A DNA stretch of 64,000 nucleotides, taken from Mucilaginibacter boryungensis (GTDB lineage Bacteria; Bacteroidota; Bacteroidia; Sphingobacteriales; Sphingobacteriaceae). Under the pieces are notes generated by a model. It was given only the letters and a program-made list of their open reading frames with translations. It had not been told where the DNA came from and did no database searches. Made by a program: the position numbers and the translations under genes. The stretch spans positions 682,001 to 746,000 of the forward strand of contig NZ_JADFFM010000001.1 of the NCBI RefSeq assembly GCF_015221995.1, in the 5' to 3' direction. Positions 37,001-44,738 of the stretch are shown in pieces; within the stretch, counting starts at the first letter, position 1; each line of letters begins with the position of its first letter.

Positions 37001-38475
37001 TTAACGATGAGCTGACGGTTGATAAAAGTGTGATAAAGATAAACAAGCTTACCCTGACAGATATCCGGGGCAACCATGCCGTGGCCGAAGGTACAGTCGA
37101 CTTAAATAATATATCCAACCCAACGCTTGATTTAACTGTGAAGGCCACAAACTTTATGGCACTAAACACTACTTTTAAAGACAATCATATTTATTACGGG
37201 ACGGCCTACGGTACAGGTACATTTACCTTTACGGGCCCAACTGATAATATGAATATTGACATAAAAGCCAGCACGGAAGAGGGAACGGTATTTAATATCC
37301 CGCTGAACACATCGTCTACAGCCAGTGATTATGACTTTATAAGGTTCGTTGGACATAACGATACCACAAAATATATAGAATCGATTAACGCATTTAAAGG
37401 TGTAACGCTGAACCTTGAACTGAAGGTTGACGAAAAATCGCTGGTGAAAATTGCTACGGATTATGGGCGATTGGAAGGCCGGGGTATAGCCAACAACCTT
37501 AAGCTGAACATTAACAGCCTGGGCGACTTTGAAATGCTGGGCGATTTCCAGATCACATCAGGTAAGTTTGAATTTACCGCTAAAGATTTTATTAGTAAAA
37601 ACTTTACAGTTGACCAAGGGGGTACCATCCGCTGGACAGGTAACCCCGGCAATGCCGATATTAACCTGAAAGCCATTTATGAAGTACGTACAGATGTGGC
37701 CAACCTTTACCAGGCGGCGGGTTTACAACTGCCATCGGGTAACCAGCAAAAACTGGTGCAGGCTGAGCTGATTTTGACACACACCCTGCTACAGCCAAAA
37801 ATTGATTTTGATTTCACTTTTCCAACCGATCCATCCATTAAAGACGACCTGGCTACTTATTTAACAGATGAAAGTAACCGTAACCAGCAAGCGTTAAGCT
37901 TAATTATACGCCGGCAATTTGCTACGGGCACTGGCAGCAATTTAACCAACCAGGTAGCGCAGACAGCCGAACAGGCACTAAGCGAATTTGCATTTAATAA
38001 GATCAATACCTTTATATCGCAATCAAATATTAAGAATGTGGATATCAACATCCGTTCTACCAGCGATGCCAGTGCCACATTTCGCTTTTTTAACGACAGG
38101 CTGGTTTTAAACGGCAGCCTTTACAGCACCTCGGGTACCAATAATATTTTTGGTAATAACTCGGCCAGTTTCTTTAGTACGGATATTAATAACTTTACGA
38201 AGGATTTTGAGGCCGATTACCTGCTGCGGGCTGACGGACGGCTGCGGGCTAAATATTCTTACCGGGTATTGAATAGTACCACCCTGTCTTTATATAACCC
38301 CTTAAGTGTACAGTATGTAAACGGCATAGGATTGGTTTACCAGCGGGATTTTGACACTTTTGGCGAATTTTTCAGGGCTTTGTTCCACGGCCGCCGCCGT
38401 TCAACCAATAGCGGGGCAACAGGCACAACTACTACGCCTAATACAGATGCCGATAACCAGGACGAGAGGGATTAA
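34042..38475 (+). CDS. TamB/AsmA-like translocation and assembly protein
   Basis: About 1477 residues. One N-terminal membrane anchor followed by a long repetitive beta-strand region and a C-terminal DUF490/TamB domain (GRGIANNLKLNINSLGDFEMLGDFQITSGKFEFTAKDF near residue 1150; ending FGEFFRALFHGRRR). Family members form periplasm-spanning lipid-transfer bridges and work with TamA/Omp85 proteins. The start is unclear: the frame is open back to a TAA at 33967 but offers no ATG; TTG 34042 and ATG 34048 are the first usual codons, and they fall inside the hydrophobic anchor, so an unusual upstream start (for example ATT near 33985-33997) is possible. Confidence 0.88.
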   Translation: MLMVSVLLLVFQYKPVQTWAAQKLAKHYSKEWKTEVHIAGLYLKPFSSVVLDSLYVLDHQKDTLVSIPKLTVELSGFSIFTSIGDRKLDFSKIQLDNGSVYLKKLNDTTTNLDFIIDYFKHPDTVKTIIKPWTLTFEKSVVNNFHFRFKNLTRHNVTAARINFDDLDIYHFSVDVRNMDLVHHLFKGNVRHLTLQEKSGFYIKSFTANATVDTNQILAQNMFIVTPHSTLKDFFRMRFKHFSDIGDDIESKVLMDADFKSSKVSSTDIAYFTPSLDKSKFDFGIDGRVKGYVNNLKASHLTVTAGQATYLKGDFSLKGLPDWNNTLMELNFDQIATNKKDLDYLYNRFSGTNNRKLPAIIEKFGNVNFKGKFAGVQNDFIAYGDFKTGLGRFQSDINLKINKVGTPSYSGNIKTYDFDLGTLIDQSDLGRITMVADVKGSGDELKNLTEKVNARIAYIDFKKYRYKNVSLNGTVIRKVFNGSVAVNDNNVKLDAKGTADLNPVMPAYNFAANITNARLNTLHLLKDTITLSANLNTQFSGTNLNNLTGKVALTPIRIVDPRHNYLVDSVTLAASGTGRNRLISLQSPIADGSIKGNYDVASLPSYFKSVVKKYIPSLKTNITPFKPQQFDFNFKIKNADPMIALFMPNLKIPDQGTFTGQFNSAEKTATLNGYVKTINYNGIIFHDLILDQSTMGDQLGVNISLDRIDLNKDLFIKNITINNALRKDSLNFNVKLSDKDATNQLDLYGLVEFGRDTTAKLKLLPSDVVLEHEKWKITEQVRIRLLDGKTQVSGFELSRGTQKVRINGFISDNSADKLKVEFDKFSMATLDQLTKPSGIMLHGALNGDVILSGITKAPGVDAHLRIDSLAMNETLIGNVKLESTLDNDRTQAKVKLNILNRGLETMNINGVYNLGKDVGNVLDFDVKMNQTEAIIFDPFVKNLVTSLKGHVSTDLKLTGTPSKPELNGKITLVNTGLTVNYLKTAYTLNDELTVDKSVIKINKLTLTDIRGNHAVAEGTVDLNNISNPTLDLTVKATNFMALNTTFKDNHIYYGTAYGTGTFTFTGPTDNMNIDIKASTEEGTVFNIPLNTSSTASDYDFIRFVGHNDTTKYIESINAFKGVTLNLELKVDEKSLVKIATDYGRLEGRGIANNLKLNINSLGDFEMLGDFQITSGKFEFTAKDFISKNFTVDQGGTIRWTGNPGNADINLKAIYEVRTDVANLYQAAGLQLPSGNQQKLVQAELILTHTLLQPKIDFDFTFPTDPSIKDDLATYLTDESNRNQQALSLIIRRQFATGTGSNLTNQVAQTAEQALSEFAFNKINTFISQSNIKNVDINIRSTSDASATFRFFNDRLVLNGSLYSTSGTNNIFGNNSASFFSTDINNFTKDFEADYLLRADGRLRAKYSYRVLNSTTLSLYNPLSVQYVNGIGLVYQRDFDTFGEFFRALFHGRRRSTNSGATGTTTTPNTDADNQDERD

Positions 38476-38498
38476 TAAACCAAGTTGCGGAATAGTTT

Positions 38499-38638
38499 TA
38501 TTGCCATTGGCTTCAGTCAACGGAACAGAGGAGTAAACAAAATGGCGTTAGCTCAATAATATAATGGTAACATGTGGCTAAAGCCATTTAATAGGGGAGC
38601 AATATAACCGGCCCATAAATGGGGCGGCAATGAATTAC
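38499..38638. repeat. Degenerate intergenic repeat with inverted ends
   Basis: Begins TATTGCCATTGGCTTCAGTC and ends GGGGCGGCAATGAATTA, so the termini ATTGCC / GGCAAT are inverted. Internal AAATGGC (38540) pairs with GCCATTT (38583). No coding sequence. It resembles a decayed non-autonomous element between tamB and ribBA. Confidence 0.4.
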
Positions 38639-38666
38639 TCCAACATTTTACCCCCTGTAAATTGAG

Positions 38667-39878
38667 TTAATTACCTTGCTTTTGCATAATAGCGTGGTCC
38701 ATTTTGTCACGCTTGGTTTTCAGGTAACTCTCGTTATGCGGGTTAGATGCTATTTCAATGGGAATATTTTCCACCACTTCTAAACCATAGCCAATAAGGC
38801 CAGCGCGTTTTTTAGGATTATTTGTTAACAGGCGCATTTTAGATATGCCCAGGTCGCGCAATATCTGCGCCCCCACGCCATAATCACGTTGATCCATTTT
38901 AAAGCCTAATTGCAGATTGGCCTCAACAGTATCAAAGCCATTTTCCTGTAAGTGGTAAGCTTTTAGTTTATTGATCAACCCTATGCCGCGGCCTTCCTGG
39001 TTCATGTAAATAATTGCGCCCTTGCCTTCCTTCTGGATAATTTCCATAGCCTTATGCAACTGCGGCCCGCAATCGCACCGGCATGAGCCAAAAATATCAC
39101 CTGTAACGCACGAACTATGTACACGTACCATAACAGGTTCATCGGGTTCCCAGGTACCTTTTACCAGCGCCAGATGATTTTCCCCCGTATCGTTCTGCGT
39201 AAACGCTATCATATCAAATTCGCCCCATTCAGTCGGCATTTTTACGGCAACTTCTTTAGTAACCAGGCTTTCCGTACGCAGGCGATAGGCTATTAGTTCT
39301 TCAATAGAAATAATAACCAGGTTATGTTCTTTAGCCAGTTCTATCAGGTCGGGCAGGCGGGCCATTTCGCCGTCTTCCTTCATAATCTCGCATATCACAC
39401 CGGCTGGCTCAAACCCGGCCATTACAGGCAGGTCAATAGCAGCCTCGGTATGCCCCGCACGGCGCAGTACGCCGCCATCTTTAGCAATAAGCGGGAAAAT
39501 GTGTCCCGGGCGGCCAAGTTCAGCAGGGTCAAGGTTTTCGTCAATCAATGCCAAACAGGTTTTAGAACGGTCGGATGCTGATATACCGGTAGTGCAGCCA
39601 TGTCCCAGCAGGTCGACAGATACAGTAAAAGCTGTTTCGTGCGATGAAGTATTTTGCATTACCATTGGCTCCAGCCCCAATTTTTGGGCACGCGACTGCG
39701 TAATAGGGGCACACACCAAGCCACGGCCATATTTTGCCATAAAATTGATGGTTTCGGGCGTGGCGTTACGTGCTGCTGTTAAAAAATCACCTTCATTTTC
39801 GCGGCTTTCATCATCAACAACTATTATGGTTTTGCCATCTTTAATAGCGGCTATAGCTTCTTCTATGGTATTCAGCAT
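38667..39878 (-). CDS. ribBA: Bifunctional 3,4-dihydroxy-2-butanone-4-phosphate synthase / GTP cyclohydrolase II
   Basis: 403 residues. Makes both precursors of riboflavin from ribulose 5-phosphate and GTP. N-terminal RibB domain: [15 protein letters not shown] near residue 22 and [16 protein letters not shown] near 93. C-terminal RibA domain: zinc cysteines in [19 protein letters not shown] near residue 255 and the catalytic [14 protein letters not shown]. No FMN riboswitch was recognised in the 123 bp upstream. Confidence 0.97.
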   Translation of the reverse strand: MLNTIEEAIAAIKDGKTIIVVDDESRENEGDFLTAARNATPETINFMAKYGRGLVCAPITQSRAQKLGLEPMVMQNTSSHETAFTVSVDLLGHGCTTGISASDRSKTCLALIDENLDPAELGRPGHIFPLIAKDGGVLRRAGHTEAAIDLPVMAGFEPAGVICEIMKEDGEMARLPDLIELAKEHNLVIISIEELIAYRLRTESLVTKEVAVKMPTEWGEFDMIAFTQNDTGENHLALVKGTWEPDEPVMVRVHSSCVTGDIFGSCRCDCGPQLHKAMEIIQKEGKGAIIYMNQEGRGIGLINKLKAYHLQENGFDTVEANLQLGFKMDQRDYGVGAQILRDLGISKMRLLTNNPKKRAGLIGYGLEVVENIPIEIASNPHNESYLKTKRDKMDHAIMQKQGN

Positions 39879-39941
39879 TGTGTGTATGCGTTGTTAAGTA
39901 TGGCCTTGTAATAATTAAGTGCCATTTAAATATAATACGTA

Positions 39942-39949
39942 CAAATGTA
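39942..39949 (-). promoter_or_regulatory. Predicted -7 element for ribBA
   Basis: On the minus strand TACATTTG matches TAnnTTTG, about 63 bp upstream of the ribBA start codon. No clear -33 element. Confidence 0.5.
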
Positions 39950-40001
39950 CATTAAGGTGGCTTTATGTGGGTCTTTCATTTGTAAAATCAGCACGACAGC
40001 T

Positions 40002-41441
40002 TTACTGCGCTGTTTTCTTTGTAAAAAATGCGGTAACTTTTTTAATGAATTTATTATAGGTCTCTACATTAAACAATTCCGAATCATTAGCAGCCTTATA
40101 TGACAAGAATATGCCTATCGGCGTAAGCACAATAATTGCTATCCACATACCTATCATGGGGGAAAGGTCGCCATCCTTTACAAACTTTTCTCCAATGGTT
40201 GATATGATATAATAGATCAAAAAGAAAGCAACGGCTACCACTACCGGCAAACCCAGTCCGCCTTTACGTATAATGGCCCCCAGCGGGGCGCCTATTAAAA
40301 ACAAAGCCAAACACGCTGCCGAAAGGGTGAATTTTTTTTGATATTCTACCCGGTTGCGCCGTTGTTCAAGGCTAAGATCTGAATAGCGTTGCGCACGGAC
40401 TTTTACCTGGTCTTTTACCCCTTTGGCTTCGTTAAGGGCGTTGCCAATTACCGAAATCTGTTTATCGTGGGGCAGGTTTTTTAAATAATTAGCCTTGCCG
40501 GGAATAAACTTTATGGGTTTACTTGTTTTATGCGGTATGCCAAAGTATTTGAAATAAGGGGTAATAAGCGAGTAGTTTCTTTCGAGCCCTATATTTAAAA
40601 GGTTGCCGGTTGAATCCTTCCATTTATTCAGCAGCTTTAAATCCATCATCTGGAAAGCTGATTTAAATTCATTCTCATCGGTACGTGCCAGTTTAAAGCT
40701 GGAGAGATCGAATTTTTGCACCAGTTCATGAAAACGGAGACGGATTAACTGTTGGCGTGGGTCGTATCCGTTTTCAGCTTTTTTCTCTTCATACCGGATA
40801 CCATCCTTCAAGCGTAATATCAACGATAAATTATCCGGCGACCGGTACATTACCCCTTCTTTAGCAAAGGTGACATTCATGCTGTTACTTTGCATATCCT
40901 GTCCTTTTTCGTAGATCATGATCTCGTGCAGGGTTTGGCCGTCGGCATCTTTACGCTTTACGCGGATGGAATAGCCGGGGAAACTATTGTTGAAAACGTT
41001 TTCGTTGATCAGGAACGCTGTTTTTTGTTTACGGGCATCGTACAATAGCGAGTAATACTTAAGGTTGGCCACCGGCAGCATATAGTCCGAAAAAATGAAT
41101 GCCGAGATACTGAGTACACATACCGCAATGATCATCGGGTAAAGCGCCCTCCCTAAAGAGATACCTGCCGATTTGATAGCTACCAACTCATAGTTCTCGC
41201 CCAGGCTGCCGTAGGTCATGATAGATGACAGTAATACCGATAACGGCAGCGCCATAGCTACATTGGTAGCCGATGAATACAGCATCAGTTCCATTATAAT
41301 ATACCACTCAAAACCTTTGCCTATCAGGTCGTCGATGTATTTAAATAAAAATAGCATCAGCAACACAAACATTACAATGAAAAAGGTAACAATAAAGGGC
41401 CTTATAAAAGAGCGGAGGATTAAAAGGTGGATCTTTTTCAC
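40002..41441 (-). CDS. LptF/LptG-family (YjgP/YjgQ) permease
   Basis: 479 residues. N-terminal three hydrophobic segments (FIRPFIVTFFIVMFVLLMLFLFKYI; VAMALPLSVLLSSIMTYG; ALYPMIIAVCVLSISAFIFS), a ~220-residue periplasmic beta-jellyroll, then three more segments (LSAACLALFLIGAPLGAIIRKGGLGLPVVVAV...). This is the LptF/G topology for extracting lipopolysaccharide from the inner membrane with LptB. Bacteroidota usually carry two such genes at different loci, so F versus G cannot be assigned. Confidence 0.9.
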   Translation of the reverse strand: MKKIHLLILRSFIRPFIVTFFIVMFVLLMLFLFKYIDDLIGKGFEWYIIMELMLYSSATNVAMALPLSVLLSSIMTYGSLGENYELVAIKSAGISLGRALYPMIIAVCVLSISAFIFSDYMLPVANLKYYSLLYDARKQKTAFLINENVFNNSFPGYSIRVKRKDADGQTLHEIMIYEKGQDMQSNSMNVTFAKEGVMYRSPDNLSLILRLKDGIRYEEKKAENGYDPRQQLIRLRFHELVQKFDLSSFKLARTDENEFKSAFQMMDLKLLNKWKDSTGNLLNIGLERNYSLITPYFKYFGIPHKTSKPIKFIPGKANYLKNLPHDKQISVIGNALNEAKGVKDQVKVRAQRYSDLSLEQRRNRVEYQKKFTLSAACLALFLIGAPLGAIIRKGGLGLPVVVAVAFFLIYYIISTIGEKFVKDGDLSPMIGMWIAIIVLTPIGIFLSYKAANDSELFNVETYNKFIKKVTAFFTKKTAQ

Positions 41442-41556
41442 GGTGCAAATTTAGAGAATTATAAATTCTCCGGCTGATATAATTAAACGCGTTTGAATTG
41501 CGCTGCTTCTATAACTTACCAGTTTAAGCTTTATTGCAAATGCGGTCCGGTTTTTA

Positions 41557-41937
41557 TCAGGCACCCAATACGCTTATCAGATAATCAACCTGATTATCCC
41601 ATATCAGTTTACGTTCGGAAATGGTTTCTTCGGTAGCAAAATCGGTTATGCCTAGGGCAACATCATTAGTAAGTTCATCCTGCATAATTTCCATTTCAAA
41701 ATAGCAGTTGGGGTCATCGTCCATCCATTTAAAACGGACCAGCTTGTTTTCTTTCATCAGCAACAACTTTGCTTTCTGTTGCTCGCCATCCCAAGTAAAG
41801 GTATATATCTGATCTTTAACGGCTACATCATCTGCAAACCATTGTGTTAAACCGTTGGGCTCGCTTAAAAATGAGTATAGTATACGCGGAGATGATTTTA
41901 TTTCATACTCAATATTAAATTTTTTCTTATCAGACAT
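41557..41937 (-). CDS. START-like/SRPBCC-fold protein
   Basis: 126 residues. Opening FNIEYEIKSSPRILYSFLSEPNGLTQWFADDV and IYTFTWDGEQQKAKLL are typical of the AHSA1/START-like helix-grip fold that binds hydrophobic ligands; the WF...W pattern resembles Aha1-type domains. No signal peptide. Ligand unknown. Divergent from the tRNA-Met gene. Confidence 0.85.
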   Translation of the reverse strand: MSDKKKFNIEYEIKSSPRILYSFLSEPNGLTQWFADDVAVKDQIYTFTWDGEQQKAKLLLMKENKLVRFKWMDDDPNCYFEMEIMQDELTNDVALGITDFATEETISERKLIWDNQVDYLISVLGA

Positions 41938-42011
41938 ATCGGTTTAAATCAATTGGTTAGCCCAGGGGACTATAAATGTTAACATTTTTTCTAAAGAAAA
42001 CTAATTTATCC

Positions 42012-42019
42012 TATATTTG
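42012..42019 (+). promoter_or_regulatory. Predicted -7 element for tRNA-Met
   Basis: TATATTTG, followed by C, is a perfect TAnnTTTG element 83 bp upstream of the tRNA 5' end, in the START-like/tRNA intergenic region. Confidence 0.6.
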
Positions 42020-42102
42020 CAAACCTTTTTAAAAAGGATGTTATCGGGCCATTAGCGTAAATGCAAGTGTATCGAATTAACATGAAAAACAAGAATAAAT
42101 TC

Positions 42103-42176
42103 GGCGGGGTAGCTCAGATGGTTAGAGCGTAGGATTCATAACCCTAAGGTCGGCAGTTCGATCCTGCTCCCCGCTA
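42103..42176 (+). tRNA. tRNA-Met (anticodon CAU)
   Basis: A full cloverleaf: acceptor GGCGGGG / CCCCGCT (G-U at the first pair), TA at positions 8-9, D stem GCTC/GAGC, anticodon loop TTCATAA with CAT, T stem GGCAG/CTGCT around TTCGATC, discriminator A. CCA is not encoded. The acceptor start and D arm with A-rich loop fit an elongator tRNA-Met more than an initiator, but tRNA-Ile2 (lysidine-modified CAU) is not excluded. Its 3' part is duplicated exactly at 56816-56858. Confidence 0.95.
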
Positions 42177-42177
42177 C
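42135..42177. repeat. attachment-site repeat, left (att within tRNA-Met)
   Basis: 43 bp running from the anticodon loop (TTCATAA) through the T arm to the base after the discriminator (CCCCGCTAC). Identical base for base to 56816-56858. Sequences diverge immediately outside on both sides. Confidence 0.92.
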
Positions 42178-42186
42178 TCATTATCA

Positions 42187-42220
42187 GCCTGTTACGAATT
42201 TCGTAACAGGCTTTTTGTTT
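42187..42220 (+). terminator. Intrinsic terminator after tRNA-Met
   Basis: GCCTGTTACGA-ATT-TCGTAACAGGC, a perfect 11-bp stem followed by TTTTTGTTT, 10 bp after the tRNA. It is island-derived sequence: the tRNA's other 3' flank and terminator are at 56870. Confidence 0.92.
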
Positions 42221-42574
42221 CTAAAAAGGGTTTAAGTAACCGTTAACAATCTTCTAAATGGGTAGCACTCATTTATTTAATATACTAATAATAAGTTATT
42301 TACATAGATCTTAATTTCAAAAAGCCCTACGCTGAATTTTCGGGTTAAACATAATATTGTAGATGGCATGTAGCGTTTAGCGGCCAGCAGGACTTTCACT
42401 TTCTTTCGCAGGTAAGCATAATCCGCGAAATACCTTCCACCGGCGATGAGAAGCCTAAAAAACTCCACGATCACCCTTTCTGTACGCCGCCAGCGTTTCA
42501 TGCCGCAATAACAACTTTTTTCTTCTTAGCCCAATAGTGACCGTCGCCACATTTTAAAACTTTGGTCCCGGCAA

Positions 42575-42586
42575 TGATGACCATCA
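42575..42586. promoter_or_regulatory. Crp/Fnr-type box upstream of the ompW pseudogene
   Basis: TGAT-GACC-ATCA matches the inner TGAT-N4-ATCA of the FNR/DNR consensus. Centre 42580.5. A -7 element TAGTTTTG lies at 42632-42639, placing the box about 65 bp upstream of the expected transcription start. Confidence 0.55.
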
Positions 42587-42631
42587 GACAGAGGATTGAA
42601 GTTGATCATGGCGGGTTAGGTGCAACGCGGC

Positions 42632-42639
42632 TAGTTTTG
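42632..42639 (+). promoter_or_regulatory. Predicted -7 element of the ompW pseudogene
   Basis: TAGTTTTG followed by C fits TAnnTTTG; 18 bp before the ATG at 42658. Confidence 0.55.
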
Positions 42640-42657
42640 CTGCATAACACTTATAAC

Positions 42658-43321
42658 ATGAAAACTTTCAAAACTATTTTAACCACTATCGCCCTGTTGA
42701 TGGGGCTGAACACTTTTGCACAGGAGAAAAAAGAATAGGACATCAGGCTGCGTACCATCGCGGTGGTGCCGCAGGAAAGCGCGACGATCGGCGTCATAGG
42801 CGGCAATATTGCCCTGACCAATTCTTTTGCGCCGGAACTGGATATAACTTATTTCTTTGCGAAGAACTTCTGGGCCGAGCTGATCCTGGGCACAGTGAAA
42901 CATAAAGCTAAAACGACCGGCTCGAACCTGACTGCTATCGGCGGCCCTGCCGCAGCAGACGTCGACCTTGAACCTGCAATATCATGTGCCGACCGGTTCG
43001 GCCTGCAAACCTTACCTGGGCGCAGGTGCCAACTATACGATCTTTTACAGCGCGGATAAAGGCAGCGTGGTCCAGGGCATCGATTATCAGAACCGCTTCG
43101 CTTTCGCGGCACAGGCCGGGTTTGATGTAGACCTGAACAGAAAGGTGTTCCTGAATGTCGACCTGAAAAAGTTGTGGTTATCAACCGCCGCTACGGTCAA
43201 TGCCGCTAACCTGACCCCGTCGGGCAGCCCGGCGCTGGTCCCGGTCTTAAAGGCCATCCCGGCGGAGGTAAAGATCAATCCCTGGTTAATCGGTATCGGT
43301 ATCGGCTACCGCATCAAATAA
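42658..43321 (+). pseudogene. OmpW-family outer-membrane protein, broken
   Basis: The start encodes a clear signal peptide (MKTFKTILTTIALLMGLNTF, then AQ), but a TAG at codon 27 (42736) interrupts it. The same frame then continues with VVPQESATIGVIGGNIALTN and FAPELDITYFFAKNFWAELI, OmpW beta-hairpins. Near 42955-42966 an internal deletion, probably of about ten codons, shifts the frame; the rest (TLNLQYHVPTGSACKPYLGA ... INPWLIGIGIGYRIK) reads one base over to a proper OmpW C-terminus. Intact OmpW proteins are eight-stranded porin-like barrels often induced with anaerobic respiration. Two lesions make this a pseudogene unless the assembly is wrong twice. Confidence 0.85.
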
Positions 43322-43353
43322 ACGCTGCGCTGAACCGGTTGTTTCATCCGTCC

Positions 43354-43392
43354 AAAAAAGCCCCTCCGTTTTGTGCCGGAGGGGCTTTTTTC
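43354..43392. terminator. Bidirectional intrinsic terminator
   Basis: AAAAAAGCCCCTCCG ... CGGAGGGGCTTTTTT around a TTTTGTGC loop; a strong stem between ompW pseudogene and the end of the nos operon region. The ~225 bp from here to the Crp/Fnr stop codon hold no gene with a start; a short plus-strand open stretch (43402-43534) might be a gene remnant. Confidence 0.9.
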
Positions 43393-43618
43393 TGAAAAGA
43401 AATACGCTGCAATACAATTACCTTAATGCCTTGTCGCTGGTGCTGCCTGAGTTCGGGCTGGGCGGCACCGCGGGCCTGAACGTAGCGCACGCCCGGTTCA
43501 ACGCCCTTTTTCTGGCTTTTTTTACCAGTTCTTAAAAGGTAGCCCAAACGCTTTTGATGATGGAAACAGTTAAGCCGGGAGGTGTTCAGGTGGACAGCCG
43601 GTAACGTGCCGTTTTATT

Positions 43619-44335
43619 TTAAAGTGTTTGTTGGTGACCCGTACCATTTACGATCGCCCTTAACATTTCAGGTTCTAAAAGGCTGATCCGTTTTTTACTG
43701 ACACGCAGCAAGCCTTCACCGACCATCAGTTTAATGGTCCGGAACACGGTCTCATAGGTCGCCGCGGTAAAATCTGCCAGATCAGTCCAGGCCAAACGAA
43801 AATTGATCGCTCCCTGTTGATCTGTGCCGAACTGTTGTTCCAGGCGCAGCAGCGCCTGCGCTACGCGGCCTTTGACGGGCATATGGGCCAGGTCTCGCAT
43901 TTTTTGTTCTGCGGCATCCAGCTCTTCGGCAAACAAGACCATGAGCTTATAACACAGCTGGCTGTCGGAGCTTAACAGCTGGCGAAAAAAATCAAGATCA
44001 ATGAAGCACACCGTTAACGGTTCAAGCGCGGTAGCCGAAACGGCGTAAACGAGGTTACTGCCCAGTCCCCTATGGCCCATGATATTCCCGCTGGAAGCGA
44101 AACGCAGGATAAGGTCCTTACCGGCATCCCAGTGTTTATGCACTTTAGCGGTGCCGCTGTAAACGAAATAGATCCCGCTGACCGGCTGGCCTTCGCGGAA
44201 GATCACTTCGCCCTTTTTGAATTGCAGGTTCCGGCGGTGCCGGCCGATGTTCAGACGGGCGCCGGGCGATGCCTCACGGCAAATCATACACTTCTCCAGG
44301 TCACATACTGGCGCGTTACCGGTTAATTGGGCCAT
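43619..44335 (-). CDS. Crp/Fnr-family transcriptional regulator
   Basis: 238 residues. An N-terminal cysteine cluster CDLEKCMIC (C-x4-C-x2-C) precedes a cyclic-nucleotide-binding-like beta roll (KKGEVIFREGQPVSGIYFVYSGTAKVHKHW), a dimerisation helix, and a winged helix (RLAWTDLADFTAATYETVFRTIKLMVGEGLL, normally the recognition helix in this family). The Cys pattern could hold an Fe-S cluster as in FNR, though a fourth ligand is not obvious. The ATG at 44335 is preferred to one 15 codons upstream, which would overlap the preceding gene. Last gene of the nos operon, so it may autoregulate; probable binder of the TGAT-N4-ATCA boxes in the island. Confidence 0.9.
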   Translation of the reverse strand: MAQLTGNAPVCDLEKCMICREASPGARLNIGRHRRNLQFKKGEVIFREGQPVSGIYFVYSGTAKVHKHWDAGKDLILRFASSGNIMGHRGLGSNLVYAVSATALEPLTVCFIDLDFFRQLLSSDSQLCYKLMVLFAEELDAAEQKMRDLAHMPVKGRVAQALLRLEQQFGTDQQGAINFRLAWTDLADFTAATYETVFRTIKLMVGEGLLRVSKKRISLLEPEMLRAIVNGTGHQQTL

Positions 44336-44339
44336 GGCT

Positions 44340-44738
44340 TCAGGATCTGAAATATTGCGAAAATAAAGCCAGCTGGTCACGGGCCTGTTGGTAGGCTAAA
44401 TGCGCGGCAGCTTCATCCGTCGCTTTGTTGAGCCGGACGACCTGTTCCATCAGCGGTTCCAGCCAATGATGCAGGGCCTGGTGGGCTTCCCCTTTCATAT
44501 GGCATTCCCGGATCATTTGGCCGATCCTTTTTTGCAGCGCCACGCCGGCACGGTTGTACTCAGCCAGGTCGGCTTTTTGTCCGGCAGTCACCAATTGCCG
44601 GAGCGCGGCCACATTTTTCGCGGTTGGCTGATCAACCTGCCATTTGGCACCATGGTTCAAGGCCAGTTTTTCCTGGGCGGAAGCCCGGTCGAAGGTCGTT
44701 GTCAATGCAACTAAAATGATCAATAAGTATTTTTTCAT
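44340..44738 (-). CDS. Small periplasmic protein of the nos operon, unknown function
   Basis: 132 residues with a signal peptide (cleavage after RASA near residue 21). The mature part is helical with ALNHGAKWQVDQPTAKNVAALRQLV and the conserved-looking ECHMKGEAHQALHHWLEPLMEQV near residue 80, a Cys/Met/His-rich helix that could bind copper or heme; there is no CxxCH. Its start codon overlaps the NosY stop, so translation is coupled. No family recognised. Confidence 0.65.
   Translation of the reverse strand: MKKYLLIILVALTTTFDRASAQEKLALNHGAKWQVDQPTAKNVAALRQLVTAGQKADLAEYNRAGVALQKRIGQMIRECHMKGEAHQALHHWLEPLMEQVVRLNKATDEAAAHLAYQQARDQLALFSQYFRS

Larger units (their letters stand above)
42221..42657. 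other. Left end of island: no recognised gene, one Crp/Fnr-type box
   Basis: Short open frames on the minus strand (for example 42277-42501, 74 codons) have no recognisable domain and were not called. No tyrosine recombinase motif was seen. The right part carries promoter elements for the ompW pseudogene. Confidence 0.5.

Noticed and set aside
39879..40001. Possible FMN riboswitch before ribBA
   Set aside because: The leader is short and lacks the conserved RFN-element sequences and multistem layout.
42277..42501. 74-codon minus-strand frame at the island's left end, where an integrase would be expected
   Set aside because: No tyrosine- or serine-recombinase motif and no recognisable domain; too short to support a gene call.
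43344..43547. 67-codon minus-strand frame between the ompW pseudogene and the Crp/Fnr gene
   Set aside because: Reads through the strong terminator hairpin and has no recognisable content.
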